NCBI GenBank assembly: GCA_030704615.1
Contig: CM060732.1
Span: 56,713,053 to 56,773,052, forward strand
Source: Takakia lepidozioides
Lineage: Eukaryota; Streptophyta; Takakiopsida; Takakiales; Takakiaceae
Reading direction: 5' to 3'
Length of the DNA stretch: 60,000 bases
Under the pieces are notes generated by a model. The model worked only from the letters and a program-made list of their open reading frames with translations, had not been told where the DNA came from and searched no databases. Each line of letters starts with the position of its first letter. Within the stretch, counting starts at the first letter, position 1. Positions 1 through 11,370 of this stretch are shown here, in pieces. Both the position numbers and the translations under genes were made by a program.

Positions 1-2
1 AG

Positions 3-3000
3 GTCAAAACGTTGCAGTCATTGACTGAGCACTTGAAGGAAGCCGGTGTCAAGTCCAGAACCAAATACAAGTCAAAGCTTGTGAAGCTGGTGGCAATTGC
101 AGATCCGGCACTTGGAAAGGACTTCATCCCCGAGATTGCAAAACACTATTCTCGGGCCATGCAGCCGACCATGCAATTGGAGAAACTGCATCACCTCTCA
201 ACGGCATGTGTGGAGGCGAAAGAGAAGGTGAGGTTTCAATGCACTGAATTTCCTTCCTAGCAATAGCCACTCTCTTCCAGCCACTGACATTGGATCGGAA
301 ATGGCAGACACGGTGGCTGTCGATCTGGAATGCATCCGAGAGCATAAGGACAATGTGGTCTTTTCCACTGGAAGTTTCCGACCCTGCAGTGGATGTGTGG
401 CTCAACCGTATGACTTGGTGGTTCCAGGTAATTCAAGGTACTTCCCCAGATTTGCTTTTCTGACATGAATTCCCTGAACTGCTACGTGACAATGCATTTG
501 GGAATGGCAGGTAATGTCGAATGCAAAGGAGCAAGTCGTAATGCACACAAATTCGTTCGGCTTGTACGTCAAATGGGATGGAACACAGACATTGGAAGAC
601 TACGTGACACGTTTCAGATGTGCGTACAAGGACAACCTTTTCGCCAGAGAGCTACAGACAGCAAGAAGGAGCGTGGAGTTTACACATCAGGAGGGAGCGG
701 GGAAAGCTGCAATGCGAATTGTTTACAGGTGAAGCACAGCTGCCCTTGTATGCGAAGCCTGGTTACGAGGTTTGTCTCGGAAATGCGGCACCGCATTCGC
801 ATTTTATGTTTTCGGTGGCACTCTGCCAGTAGGTTGGTCTCAATTTTGCTCACGCATGCTGACTGCCTTGCAGGTATATGAAATACGTGCTCCTTCAGAC
901 AGGGGCCCTGGCTCAAGAGCCCCCGTTCTTCATGGCTTGGACCGTGGCGGGCCCAAGCTGTGTCTACACACCCGAGATGCAGAAACAATGGCATCCCGCG
1001 CATCTCGTTGGATGCCCGTGGTACCTGGACATGTCTGGCGGTATTGTTGACGAGTCTGAGAAAGATCTGCACGCCTTGGCAGAAGAGAAGAGAAAGGAAA
1101 GACGTGTCCCTGCTGGGCCAAAGTCGGCAAAGGAATCTGCTGCTCTGGAAGAATCCAGAAAGGCAGCTGAGATGGCACAAAAGACGGTGGATGCAGCTGT
1201 GCAGGCCCAACAGAAGGGGTCGAAGAAGAGGACTCGCCAGCAAGGAGCAGCTGTTGTGACACCCGCCAAAACGAAGAAGCAGAAACAGCCTGTTCAGGAA
1301 GAGGGTGAGGAAGAGGACTCCGATGGAGACTTTGCAACCAGCCCACCCCCCCAAACGCAGGCTGCCTCCCCTGTGCCCACCGTTGTCACGAGAGGCACGA
1401 GAACTGGCTCGGCAAAGAAGGCACTCTTCAACCCCCCAGGGGGGCACCCTTTCGAGCCGGTGGAAATGAAGAGGCCGAAAGTGGCTCCCGAAACTGTAGT
1501 CCAGTGTGTAAATGAGAGTTTCTTGGCGGCTTTGGATGGACGGGCAGCCAAGTTGGCATACATGAAGACCATGGAGGGTCTGAAGGGCAGAGCACTGAAG
1601 AAGGCGACTGCCGAAGAGCCTTCCGACACCCCAGGATTTCAGAATATGGTCTCGTTCTTTGAGAGGGTGTGTGCAGACAAGGATTGTAGGAGGGGCGGAA
1701 ATGCCACCGAGTGGTCTTGCGATATGATCATCTTGGATATTCCGGACGGAGAGCCTGTGGAAGGACTGCAAGCTTTGCCATCTTGGAACAGGTACTCGGA
1801 GGACTTTTGGAAGAAAGGATTCGGGCTTGCCCGCATGGTGTTGGACGACAGAGGCTGTGTGGTTGTCCTGGCGAGCAGAGGAAAAAACACTCAGACAGGA
1901 ATTGCGAAGTGGACCCGCAAGAGCGCCGTCCCGATTCTGAAAAAGAAGTGGACGTGCATCAACACACTGGGCCTTCGGTCGGAAGGGAAGAGAGGTGATT
2001 ACGACACTGGCACTCGTCCATTCATTTGCTTGGGTGCTTTCAAATGCGGTGCCGCATTCGGTTTCTAATCGTTTTCCCCCTGTGTATGCAGACGAAGCAG
2101 TTCGATGCATACTGCTTTGTGAAGGAAAACTCCACCTTTGCTTTCCGGAAGGAGGGAGGAAAGGTTGACCCGAACTGCGACCCACTCGATTACGACGTTC
2201 TGTTCAACAACGTTCCCAAGGAACTTCTCCCTCATAGCCTCACTTCAACGGAACCCCTGCGGTACTCACGGACTCGGAGCCCTGCCTTCATTCAGACAAT
2301 TATGGGACATGCACAGACGTGGAGGGCACAGTGCTGGACCTCATCTGTGGGACAGGTATGCAGAATCTTGATCTCTGCTGTTCTGCAAATTCTCGTTAGG
2401 ATGTAGTTCGCAACATCTGAAGCGCCATGTGGTAATGTGTGGATGGCATTGTAACAGGTGCCTCAATGTGGGCTGGGCGGTTTTCCGACCGGCACCTCTT
2501 TGCCTACGAGGAGGATTCATCCGTGTGGGGATCCCATCTGGAGGGGCTGCAACGGAATGTGAAGGCTCCCGACAGAGCGGAAGTCTCCTCGGATTCGTCG
2601 GAGTCCGAGGAAGACACAGTGGACATTGATGCAGAGGAGAACCCGGAATACGAGTGAGTGCAAACATTGTAAGTTTGCAAAGCCTTCTGGGTCATTTATG
2701 TCAAAGGAATTTCCCGACTGTGGTTCTCATTAGTCTCGTTGATGATTGTCATGTGCAGGATTGCAGGGTCCGGGTCGAAACATGTAGGGCCTACACTTCC
2801 TGCCAGGAAGAATGTCCCGTTCTTTGCGAGGGCCGACTTCATGACGAGCCCGGTGAGGGACTACTCCCTTCCTAGTTATGCAGCTAAACTCGCAAATACA
2901 GCGATTAGAAGAAGTGAGAATCCCAGTAAAGTAGAGCAGATTTTGGAGAGGGCTAGGGAGGACAGAAGGATAAGGAAAGAGTTGGCAGCAGCTCAGACAG

Positions 3001-3227
3001 GTAGACGGGTACGAAAGTACATATGTGATTCAGCGGATGAGAGCGACGCAGACAGGGAGGAAGACGACCCAACGGAGGTGAGATGGACAGTTCCGCAAGG
3101 GGAAGATGGGATTTTCGAAAGCCTGGCCAACGAGCAGTCCGCTGGAGATGAGAGAGGCACTGAGGGGGTGGAGGAGGAGCAGGACAGTCTAGAACAGGAT
3201 GAGGATTCCGATGATTTTCAAGATTAA
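3..3227 (+). CDS. Spliced gene with C-terminal DNA amino-methyltransferase-like domain (copy 1, 5' end outside window)
   Basis: The 5' end lies before base 1. Exons inferred from GT-AG sites and from alignment to the paralogue at 11371-17525: 3-227, 281-427, 511-728, 874 to about 1994 (or 2033), 2092-2355, 2458-2653, 2758-3227 (TAA). The long fourth exon has a basic K/R-rich linker, then ILDIPDG at about 1735, which sits where motif IV (DPPY/NPPY) lies in N6-adenine/N4-cytosine methyltransferases. The order is permuted: the SAM-binding motif I follows, LDLICGTGAS, split by the 2356-2457 intron, then acidic FAYEED. The C-terminus is acidic (EEEQDSLEQDEDSDDFQD). Damage: the reading frame shifts by one base near 2325-2335, just before motif I, and the phase of the 1994/2092 junction does not fit, so this copy is probably a pseudogene. 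The motif IV aromatic is absent (DIPD), so catalysis is doubtful. The family assignment is my inference from motif order. Confidence 0.6.
779..800. repeat. CpG palindrome in intron 3 of methyltransferase-like gene
   Basis: Core AATGCGGCACCGCATT at 782-797, with 7-bp inverted arms around two bases and a CG-N4-CG centre. It lies in the intron between the 511-728 and 874 exons. A second intronic copy is at 2041-2060 (AATGCGGTGCCGCATT). Same family as the cluster at 3412-4130. Confidence 0.85.
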
Positions 3228-3411
3228 TAGAATTTTAATGAAGTCTCTGTAAATGTAAATTCTCTTCCAGAGTATATAAAGAAAATTCTGCCCGACATTC
3301 GTGACCCCTCTCCAGTGTGCATTCCAGCCACACAATCGCCCAAACCAGGACGCTCCCAAAATCAGAAATGGGTCAGGGCATTTCCAAAATTTTGGCAACT
3401 CTAAGAACCTC

Positions 3412-4130
3412 TTTTGGAAATGCGGCACCGCATTTCCAAAACAGGGGAGGGACTAATTTTTCCATTTCAATGTTGGCATAGTAAAAAGTAATCTGAATTG
3501 GGAATGCGGTGCCGCATTTCCAAAATTTCCTTTGTCCACACGCCAGTTTTGGCCTCTCCCGCTCATTGCATGGATGCCACCACGCTTACAGAGGTCGAAC
3601 AAGGAGGTCGAACAAGGAGGCCGACATGGCGGGATTGGAAATGCGGTGCCGCATTTCCATATTGGGGATGGTGGTTGTTCGAACTGCAGACCCATCAGCA
3701 AAAAACTGGCACGCATTCCATTGTAAAAAAAAAGTCGATGACGGACATGGAAATGCGGCGCCGCATTTCCAGAACGGACATCGCAATTTGTCAATTTGCA
3801 GACCCTCTCTCGGAAATGCGGTAACGCATTCCATCGCGCTGGTCGGAAATAGGTGCACTTTTCGAAGTGTTGGACGGAAATGCGGCACCGCATTCCCTTG
3901 TCCAAAAAGAAGTTTCCATTGCCAAGCTGGAAATGCGTCGCCGCATTTGCAATGCCAACCTCGTTTTCTGATCAATTATAGACCCGTGTTGGTATTTCGT
4001 GTACCTGGACGGAAATGATGCACCGCATTTCTTGTCCCACATTTGCCACGAACACCCCGACATGGAAAAATGACATCGCAAACATGGAAATTTTCAACAA
4101 TGCCGACATGAAATGCGGTGCCGCATTTCA
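3412..4130. repeat. Array of nine CpG palindromes (consensus AAATGCGGTGCCGCATTT)
   Basis: Nine copies spaced about 55-135 bp: 3412-3441 (14-bp arms), 3501-3521, 3636-3659, 3748-3771, 3812-3832, 3876-3896, 3929-3950, 4011-4031 and 4109-4130. The DNA between them is unrelated, so this is not a simple tandem repeat. Nearly all keep CG-N4-CG at the centre. The four bases between the CGs vary symmetrically (GTGC, GCAC, GCGC, GTAA). A degenerate copy lies in the next gene at 4486-4503. The array starts about 190 bp after the stop of the methyltransferase-like gene, and two more copies lie in that gene's introns. It is noncoding; open frames across it are by-products of the repeats. Confidence 0.9.
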
Positions 4131-4219
4131 ACGACATGGCGTTACTCTGGTATATTCTTGACACATGACTCACATACCGGTTACTCTGCTTTATTCAACC
4201 AGACAGACAAATTGTAGAA

Positions 4220-5280
4220 ATGAGACATCAAATTGTAAACAGTGGGCCAAATCCGAGAGTTATTCAACACAATGAAACACAGTCATACAGAAGTGAGGTA
4301 CATTCCAGGGCACACTCCAGGGCACATTTAAATTTCCCCCGTACAGGATCCTGGACCGATGAAGATTGGCTGCTGCATGAATGTAGCCGTTTCAGTTTCC
4401 TACCCTGCCATGCAAACTATGGGCAGTCACTGCCAGGTGGGCCGATAGCCACTGGACACGACGAAGTCCATCCCCTCTTCGATGTAAATGCGGCGCCGAA
4501 TTTCATCCGGGGGGATGGACTTCGGTGGCAGATCTCAAACTATAACTTGTTGATGAGAAAGATGTATGGGTTCATCCACCGCTGGCGTGATGAACACGTT
4601 CCACCTCCGTCGGTGGGTACGTGTGACCCAGATGCTCCATTTTGGAGGCCGGACTGCTCTTCCGCTTCGTATCTTTTCCAAAATCTAAGGGCTTCGTAGC
4701 TGTCCGCAAGGTCATCGGCATCCAAGTCGTCCTCAGGTCCTCCTTTGCAAGGATGCCGTGCTTCCGGAACCGGGACGACTGCCCCTTTGGAGGCATCGAT
4801 TATGCAATGTATTCGGCCACATCGGGAGACATTGTTATCTGGTACACAGATTACACAGAAGATACTGGTTCGATTGTGGAAACATTGGTGGCTTTTGAGT
4901 ATATCGTAGGCCACTACGCCTTCGAGCGGGGTGACGATCTTGGTTTGAGGAGTCCGTGGCTCCTGCGCATCCTCGATTCCGATTTTCCCAGCTACGACGG
5001 TCACCCATGCAGAAGAAGGCGCACTGCTATGCTGTTGCGGTGGAACTGCTGCCACTGGACGTGGGTGGACTCCATCGGAGAGACCTATTCTCCTCGAGGA
5101 GTGCGCTCCTCTTCTCCATTGTATGGGGACATTCGCATTGGTGTGGACGACGAAAACGTGAAGATTTCCATATTCGATGGTGGTATGATTGAAGGGCAGG
5201 ACATTGTGGTGAACATCACTAGGGCGGTACAACGGCTGCAATCGACTTTACATGGAGGAGCCCCAGGACTCATGAGCTAG
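4220..5280 (+). CDS. Unrecognised protein gene in two overlapping frames
   Basis: Two plus-strand open frames: 4220-4699 (ATG at 4220) and one open from 4627 to 5280. They overlap at 4627-4699, so either one indel or a short intron joins them. The first product has aromatic stretches (WTDEDWLLHECSRFSFLPC). The second is mixed alpha/beta in character (IDYAMYSATSGDIVIWYTDY; HWTWVDSIGETY) and has no transmembrane segment or zinc motif. I recognise no family. A degenerate copy of the palindrome motif lies inside the coding sequence (4486-4503). It lies between the palindrome array and the MULE-2 transposase and may be a further cargo gene of the first element or a host gene fragment. Confidence 0.4.
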
Positions 5281-5809
5281 TTCTGAGAGCAGTCGAAGTC
5301 CCATTGACAACGTGACTTGTATTCAGTAGGCACAGGGCTCAAGATTGAGGCACAATCAGCACAGTAGACGTGCTTCAAATGCAATTCATGTGGATCAATA
5401 AAAACCTCATTGTGCCCTCTTTTTATTCTATTCTGTGTCCATTGTTCCGAGAATGCGTCATTGCTCATTTCGTTTGGGATTGGGAGTGTGGGTGAATTTT
5501 GCAAATGGCTGGTAGGCTGAAATGGGCCCCCATTGTACAGAGCAGTACCACCCTACCATTCGCGAAACATTGCCTTTCAATATATAATTCTAAATAACAT
5601 TGCCGAACCTCCTTCATCGGGAGGTCCTTCTCCCCCTATGACCGTGGCACCCTAAACCCTATTCCCGCGGACACTCATTTCCGGAAAATAGTGCTGCTCA
5701 TGTTTTTTTCCACACTTACGACTCTGCTCATGGCTCATGCCGCTCATGGCTCATGGCTCATGAAATAGCAGCCCCCCTATGGACCAGAGGACAAGCGCAC
5801 CGACAAATT
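5281..5809. other. Intergenic, no gene seen
   Basis: AT-rich spacer with a possible polyadenylation context (CAATAAAA near 5396) after the preceding gene. It contains a short direct repeat, GCTCATG, at about 5695-5762. The left boundary of MULE-2 probably lies here, but I could not find terminal repeats or a target duplication. Confidence 0.5.
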
Positions 5810-8520
5810 GACTGTCACGGATCCTAAAGTCAAGCGAGGAGGTCCGGACGTTGGGGCTGGAAGCAGTAATCCTCACACCAAGACGAAAGAAAAGCCATTA
5901 CGGCGAGTCTTACAAGCGTGGGTGTCTCTGTTGTTTCAAAGTCTCGCAATGTTATCTTGCTCCAGACATTGCGGTCATCACATATTATAACAACATGCAA
6001 CACCTGGATGTGTCTGGAAAACCCTCTCATGGCGGATATGCTGAGTTCCAGTTCAGCCGATATGCTTATGCTCCACATATTAGCGAGGAGCTCAAAAAGT
6101 GGATCATGGAATGCTTGTCTCGAGGCTTGAGTCTTGCCCAAGTCATGATTGAACACAAGGAGCACGTCATGCAAAACAGTGGTTTGGGAGACGCATGGAC
6201 ACGCGATGACTTTCTCCTCGAGCAAGATGTCCAAAATCTCGCTGAAAAACAAGCCTGGCAGACCTTCAAAAAACACGCTGATGATGCACAATCCGTGCGT
6301 ATGTGGAAAGATCAAAACCCGGACTCGGTCTTCTTCTACCAGGAGGAATCATTGGCACCCACATTTCAACATTTTGATGGAGATTTGACCTTCACCATTG
6401 GGATTCAGACTCCTTGGCAGCGGTAGAAGATGTTGGACTTGGGCCATGCGCGCATCATAGCTTGTGACGCTACATTTGGAACTAACCATCACAAGGTCTG
6501 CCATGGACCCTCTCCACGGGCTTCTGCTAGCATGATAGCATACTACAATGGTCTCCCACTCTTGTGGTGCATTGCTTATTCGTCCTCAATCTCGATAGAC
6601 CTAACTGTTGTAGACCCTGTCCCAGTACACCCTGTTCCAGCAGACCTTCCACTGCACTCTATTTTAGGGCAGACCCTTTTGCGTGTTCACCCTATCACAG
6701 TAGACCCTGTGCCTGTTCACCAAGTTGCAGTACACCCTGTGCGTGTTCACCAAGTTGCAATACACCATGTGCGTTTTCACCCTATTGCAGTAGACCCTGT
6801 GCCTGTTGGTACGACATTGGTCTGCTAATTACAAATTGTCATTTCATGCAGTTCCCCTTGTACACGTTGATGGTGTTCGACCAATGGTTGAACGGAATTC
6901 CGGTTGCATACATTTTTCAGCACGCAATCGAACATCAGACCTTATCCCGTGGATGCTAGCATTGCGTGATGCCCTCCTTCAGGAAAAGCCCAACTGGCGG
7001 CCAAATGCCTTCATTGTCGATGACGCTGATGCAGAAATCAATGCAATCCGGTATGCCACATCTCAATCTTCCCTATGGTCTGCTGTATGGTCCGCTGCAA
7101 GGTCTGCCATGTCTGGTCTGGTATGCCACATCTCATTCTGCCTATGGTCTGCCCTATGGTCCGCTTCAGGGTCTGCTATATGGTCTGCCCTATATGGTAT
7201 GCCCTGATTAATCTCATGCTTGTGGCAGTGCTGAATACGAATGCCCGGTTCAGGCACTTCTGACTTTGTGGCCGCATGCAGGTCTGTTTCCACAGGAGTA
7301 TGCATTTTTCTTTGCCTTGGCATGTACGGAAGGCCTGGGTCAAGCAATCATGCCAGAAAATCAATGATCCGGGAACATCCTCGAAACTGTTGGCAGATAT
7401 GGGTGACCTTATGTACTGCAGAGGTGGACCGCAGAAAGAAGACGAAGCTGTGAAATGGGTCACGAAAAAATTGAAGGCAATGAAAAAGAAATATCCGTCT
7501 GGTCAGTTGTTCCTCCACTACATTCATGTGTACTGGGTTCCCAAAATCGCTATGTGGTGTACTGTTGCCCGCAACATTCCACATGCAAGCCAAGATACTA
7601 ATGCGAGCATCGAGGCATACCACGGAAACTTAAAGGCAAGACTTAATATGGGCAAAGGCAAAATGACCGGTCGAAGAGCCGATTGGCTCATATGGGATTT
7701 GACTGGGCGTGTACTGGTCCACTACTGGTACGGCATTCATCTGAAGACGCATGGGTTTATTCGCAACGATAAACAGGAAAAGCACATTTCCAGTGCAATA
7801 TGTGCAGCCCGTGACATACCTCTTTCACGTGTGACTTTGCCTGCAGCGCCTGGGCAGCCTGCTTATGTCATTAGCTCCTTTGATCCGAATACAACGTACA
7901 CCGTGTTCAATCCAGAGTCGCAGTGGGCCTGCTGCACCTGCCCGTGGGCGCTGAAAGGCAATCTGTGCAAGCACCAGGTTCGGGTCATAAAGTTGTTAAA
8001 ACCAGACCTGCAAGACAGTCTCATTGTCCGGACATGTGGTTCCCACTTCGGTACTGTTCACGGTGGGCTGGAGAATTTGGACGAACACGACGACATGGCA
8101 GCATGCGACTTCGAAAGCGGTAACCTGCGTGCAAGCGCAACCCCGAACAAGGCAGAGTCATTGCTCATGGCAGACCTGTTGGAAGCTATTTTGAAACGGG
8201 AGATAACCGACCTGCTTGACCTTGTACACAACGACGCATACCTTATACACCATTGCTTGTCTGCGGTGCGTGTTTGCCGAGGGCAGATGCAGGACATCCT
8301 CGTCAAAAAAGCTTCTGGCATGTTACACCCGGCTGCAGCACGAGCGTTCAATCGTGTAAAATACAACAACAACATGTCATTGAAGAGGAAAAAGGATTTT
8401 GTGGAACATTTTCAAGCTCGGCGGAAAATGAAACTAAATGGGGGGAAACGTGTGTCTGCCCTTCCCCCTGTTAGCCTAATTTACTCGGCTCTGAGGCGGG
8501 TGTCTCCTCGTCCGAACTGA
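5810..8520 (+). pseudogene. MULE-2 transposase (mudrA-like) pseudogene, three exons
   Basis: Cut-and-paste transposase of the Mutator-like superfamily. Exon 1 runs from about 5810 (start unclear) to 6495, exon 2 is 6851-7049, exon 3 runs from about 7227 to 8520 (TGA). Exon 1 has a Cys/His N-terminal zinc-binding region (CLCCFKVSQC) of the FAR1/GCM type. The DDE triad is visible: ACDATFGTN (first Asp at 6466-6468), FIVDDADAE (7019-7024) and TNASIEAYHGN (Glu at 7612-7614). A SWIM zinc finger follows (CTCPWALKGNLCKH, about 7930-7980). Damage: in-frame TAG at 6424-6426, a one-base shift near 6905-6930 and another near 7310-7320 around the WHVRKAW motif. It converges on the Ulp1-type gene; both probably belong to one element. 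Confidence 0.85.
6597..6835. repeat. Tandem repeat in transposase intron 1
   Basis: Imperfect ~30-bp units around CCCTGTGCCTGTTCACC with GTAGACCC or GTACACCC joints, about seven copies. It lies wholly in the intron 6496-6850. The intron at 7050-7226 holds a similar array of GGTCTGC words (7070-7205). Confidence 0.75.
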
Positions 8521-9582
8521 GAAAGATGGATCAATCTAACTAAGGAAAGACCTGCAGTTGTCCAATGCGTAGATCAATTCTCACTTGCATAGACCAGATC
8601 GGCAACCGTTATCGCATACCACCTGAAGATAGACCAATTCATTCGGGTCAGACCATAATCGACACCAAAACAACTTGCAGTAGACCAGATCGGCAGACCG
8701 TTATTGCAGACCACCTGAATTAGACCATTTCGGCAGACCATGATAGCACACCACCTGCAGTAGACTAGCACTGACTTGTAATAGACCAATGCGGCAGAGC
8801 ATCTGTGACTCCCTTAATGTGCTTTTTAAAGGTTTGATAAAGGAGACAATGAAGTCGAAAAATGAGCCAAAGTGAACCAGTAAACGAATGTAGTAGAGTA
8901 ATGAAGCAAGCATAGTTCAATGAAGCAGACCAAAGACAATACACTCGACTAACGATGGGACTGACTTGTGCCCCACATTTAGCCGACCACCGAATTTAGT
9001 ATACCACTATGTCACGGAGCAGACCAGCAACCGTGGTCCAAACTCAGTCCACTGGAGGTAGCAGACCAATAACATTAATTCAGTAGCAGACCACGTCGAG
9101 GAGAACTGCATATATCGACAGATCAATAACATCGGACCAGCAAAACGTGGATCACTACTCAATACAAAACGTAGTAGTAGAGTAGACCACGACAGCAAAC
9201 TTATGAAATGTTCCACAGACCATATGAAGCAGACCAATACAGTACAGGGGTAGCCCAAGACAGTACACTCGACTAACGATGGGACTGACCTGTGCCACCT
9301 AATTTGGTATACCACTATTTCATGGAGGAGACCAACAACCGTGGTCCCAATTAAGTCCACTCCGTGGAGATAGCAGACCAATCACTTCAGAAGCAGACCA
9401 CGGCCAGGAGTATAGCATACATCGGTTCACAAGTAGACCACGTGGAGCACTACTCAATACAAAACATCGAGCATAAATGTTTAGCAGTAGACCACGACAG
9501 TAGACTAATGAAATGTTCCACAAAAGTGTACATCATATATAAAAATGAACAGACCTGCACCACATACCACATGAGTGAATTT
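8521..9582. repeat. Intergenic region rich in YAGACC words, with a 323-bp duplication
   Basis: This is the spacer between the convergent transposase and Ulp1-type genes. CAGACC or TAGACC recurs every 20-60 bp. Two ~290-bp units are direct repeats, about 8935-9225 and 9258-9535; both contain ACACTCGACTAACGATGGGA (8941 and 9264, offset 323) and AAATGTTCCACA near their ends. I see no gene here. Confidence 0.7.
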
Positions 9583-10605
9583 TCATTTATTGCCAGGCCT
9601 ACATGAAATAACCCGGACTTCGAAAGAGTCTGACACGTCCGAGATCTTCCTAGATGACAACTGTCTTTCTACAACTACATTCTCCATAGTCCTGAGTGCT
9701 TTCAAAATGTACTCAACATACTTTAGGCATTGCCTGCAAGCATAGCGGAATATAAACCACTTTGAGGTAAATGGCTTTCCTCTCTCTCTAAGTCCTTTGC
9801 CACGATCGCCCTTCAACCAGTCGTAGAACCCCTCGCTAAAGGACATGACGTAAAAGCCACATTCCCAAGAGAAGGGTTGTTGTCGCACTTCAGGGACATG
9901 AAAATTGAATCCAGTGGCCTCGTCCCACAACGCAGTGTGCGGCTCCAAGCCGAGACATGCTCCATACACATTTCGAACCCATGGCAATATCTCCACGGAT
10001 TTGTGCATCTCCTTGATTGAGTTCAGATGAGTGAACTCGCGGAGCACCCTGTCAATAATCAACAAACTCCAATGAGACCTGCCACAACGTAGGGCGCATC
10101 AGCACAAGGGAACAACTGCAAATCAAAATGGCAGACCCATTGAGCAGACTGGTAGACCTGGGCAGACCAGTGATGGTGGACCAATGATAAAGGGCAGAGA
10201 AATAGTGGTACGCACGAACGCAGAGCACTTACCCATCAACTATTGGTACCAGTATGTACTTGCAGGTCTTCAGGTCCTTCCCCATATGATGCACTATCAA
10301 TCCGTGCTCCACCTGCGAGCGAACCCGTTCCTGACCTACACTCCAGTGAATCTTCACTACACTCCAAACCCATGTCGGCAAAATAGCAACATCATTATAT
10401 GTCTTGACATCCAGATCCTTCTGATAAAACCTACACCACAACTCAAGCAATCGGTCTGTAACCTCGGATTCCTGTTTCTCTAGCGATTTGAGGTCCTCGG
10501 TGGAAATACTGTACTCAAACTGTGGGTCGTTTTCAAAAAAGTACAGCATTGCTTTTCCCTCAGAGATATGTGCATTGAAAGTGGAGCCAAATCGGGCAGT
10601 GAACC
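9583..10605 (-). CDS. Ulp1/SENP-type cysteine protease domain, 3' exons of MULE-2 cargo gene
   Basis: Two exons on the minus strand: 10605-10233 and about 10079-9583 (TAA), joined across GTAAGT and GCAG. The first has the Ulp1-type N-terminal pattern (EDLKSLEKQESEVTDRLLELW). The second has the catalytic His in SHWSLLIID and the Gln/Cys pair in RQQPFSWECGFYVM (Cys near 9858). The usual Asp position reads HLNS, so the acid of the triad appears to be Asn. C48 peptidases cleave SUMO or related conjugates, and several plant MULE lineages carry such genes. The acceptor of the first exon lies about 30 bp from the MULE-3 insertion point, so the upstream exons are now at 22770-27629. Confidence 0.75.
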
Positions 10606-10636
10606 TGCACAAACTCGGGAAAACCCTTTAAGAACC

Positions 10637-10645
10637 GGGCTGGCG
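10637..10645. other. Left 9-bp target-site duplication of MULE-3
   Basis: GGGCTGGCG, repeated exactly at 22512-22520 on the other side of the element. Nine base pairs is typical of MULE insertion. Confidence 0.93.
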
Positions 10646-10884
10646 CAGGGATGCCTCGGCGTGAGCCTAGTCACGTGAGCGCGTGAGCGCAACTGCGCTC
10701 ACGCCATGTCACCTTGCGCCAATGCCACATCACGGGGCTCACTCCACGTCATCACACTTGAAGACCGCATCACCACGCGCCCAGGAAGAAGTGGAGTGTA
10801 TTCCCGCGGATTGGCACCCTTTACCACGAAAACAAGCTGGACGACATAATAAAAGGCAGTGGTCATTCCCACCTGAAAGCAACA

Positions 10885-11240
10885 GATGAATAAAGGATGG
10901 ATGAATGTAAAGTTGGATGATAAACAGATGGATGAGTGTGAAAAATGAATGTAGATGGATGAATGAGGGATGGATAAGAGTCAAATGGATGAATGTATAA
11001 TGGATGTTGAGCAATGGAAAACATTCATGACAGGAAGATGCATGACTAAAACTTTAGACGAATGCACAATGTATATGACATGAGTGTGGTAGGTTTGGGG
11101 GGTGGATTAAAGAGTACAGAGGATGAATGTACAATGGATGTTGAACAAAGGAAAACATTCATGAATGGAGCACGCATGAATACACTGTAGATGAAAGCAC
11201 AATGGATATGACAAGAGTGAGGGAGGTTTGTGAGATGGAT
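10885..11240. repeat. GATGGATGAATG-type minisatellite in MULE-3 left arm
   Basis: Imperfect 4-8-bp repeats (GATG/AATG) form a longer repeat of ~130 bp: TGGATGTTGAGCAATGGAAA near 11000 recurs as TGGATGTTGAACAAAGGAAA near 11132. It is noncoding and lies downstream of the minus-strand gene. Confidence 0.8.
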
Positions 11241-11370
11241 TCATACATATTGCAATATAAATGGTAGTTGATTCTTTGATTATTTTTCTTTCCAAAGGAA
11301 CAACAACGGTGGAGGAAGGGGATTCAACGTTTTCCAAAGAGGATGAAACAGAATATTAAAAGAACATAGT

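Noticed and set aside
680-2185. 501-codon minus-strand open frame
   Set aside because: It lies opposite the spliced plus-strand gene, whose exons match a paralogue at 11.4-17.5 kb; the minus frame has no such support and spans exons and introns alike.
3412-4130. CRISPR array or bacterial REP elements
   Set aside because: Spacing is irregular (55-135 bp), repeats are palindromes of varying sequence, and the context is an intron-bearing eukaryotic genome.
10640-10740. Isolated GTGAGC/GCTCAC hairpin as a terminator or independent repeat
   Set aside because: It is the left terminus of MULE-3, shown by the 9-bp duplication and the matching right end.
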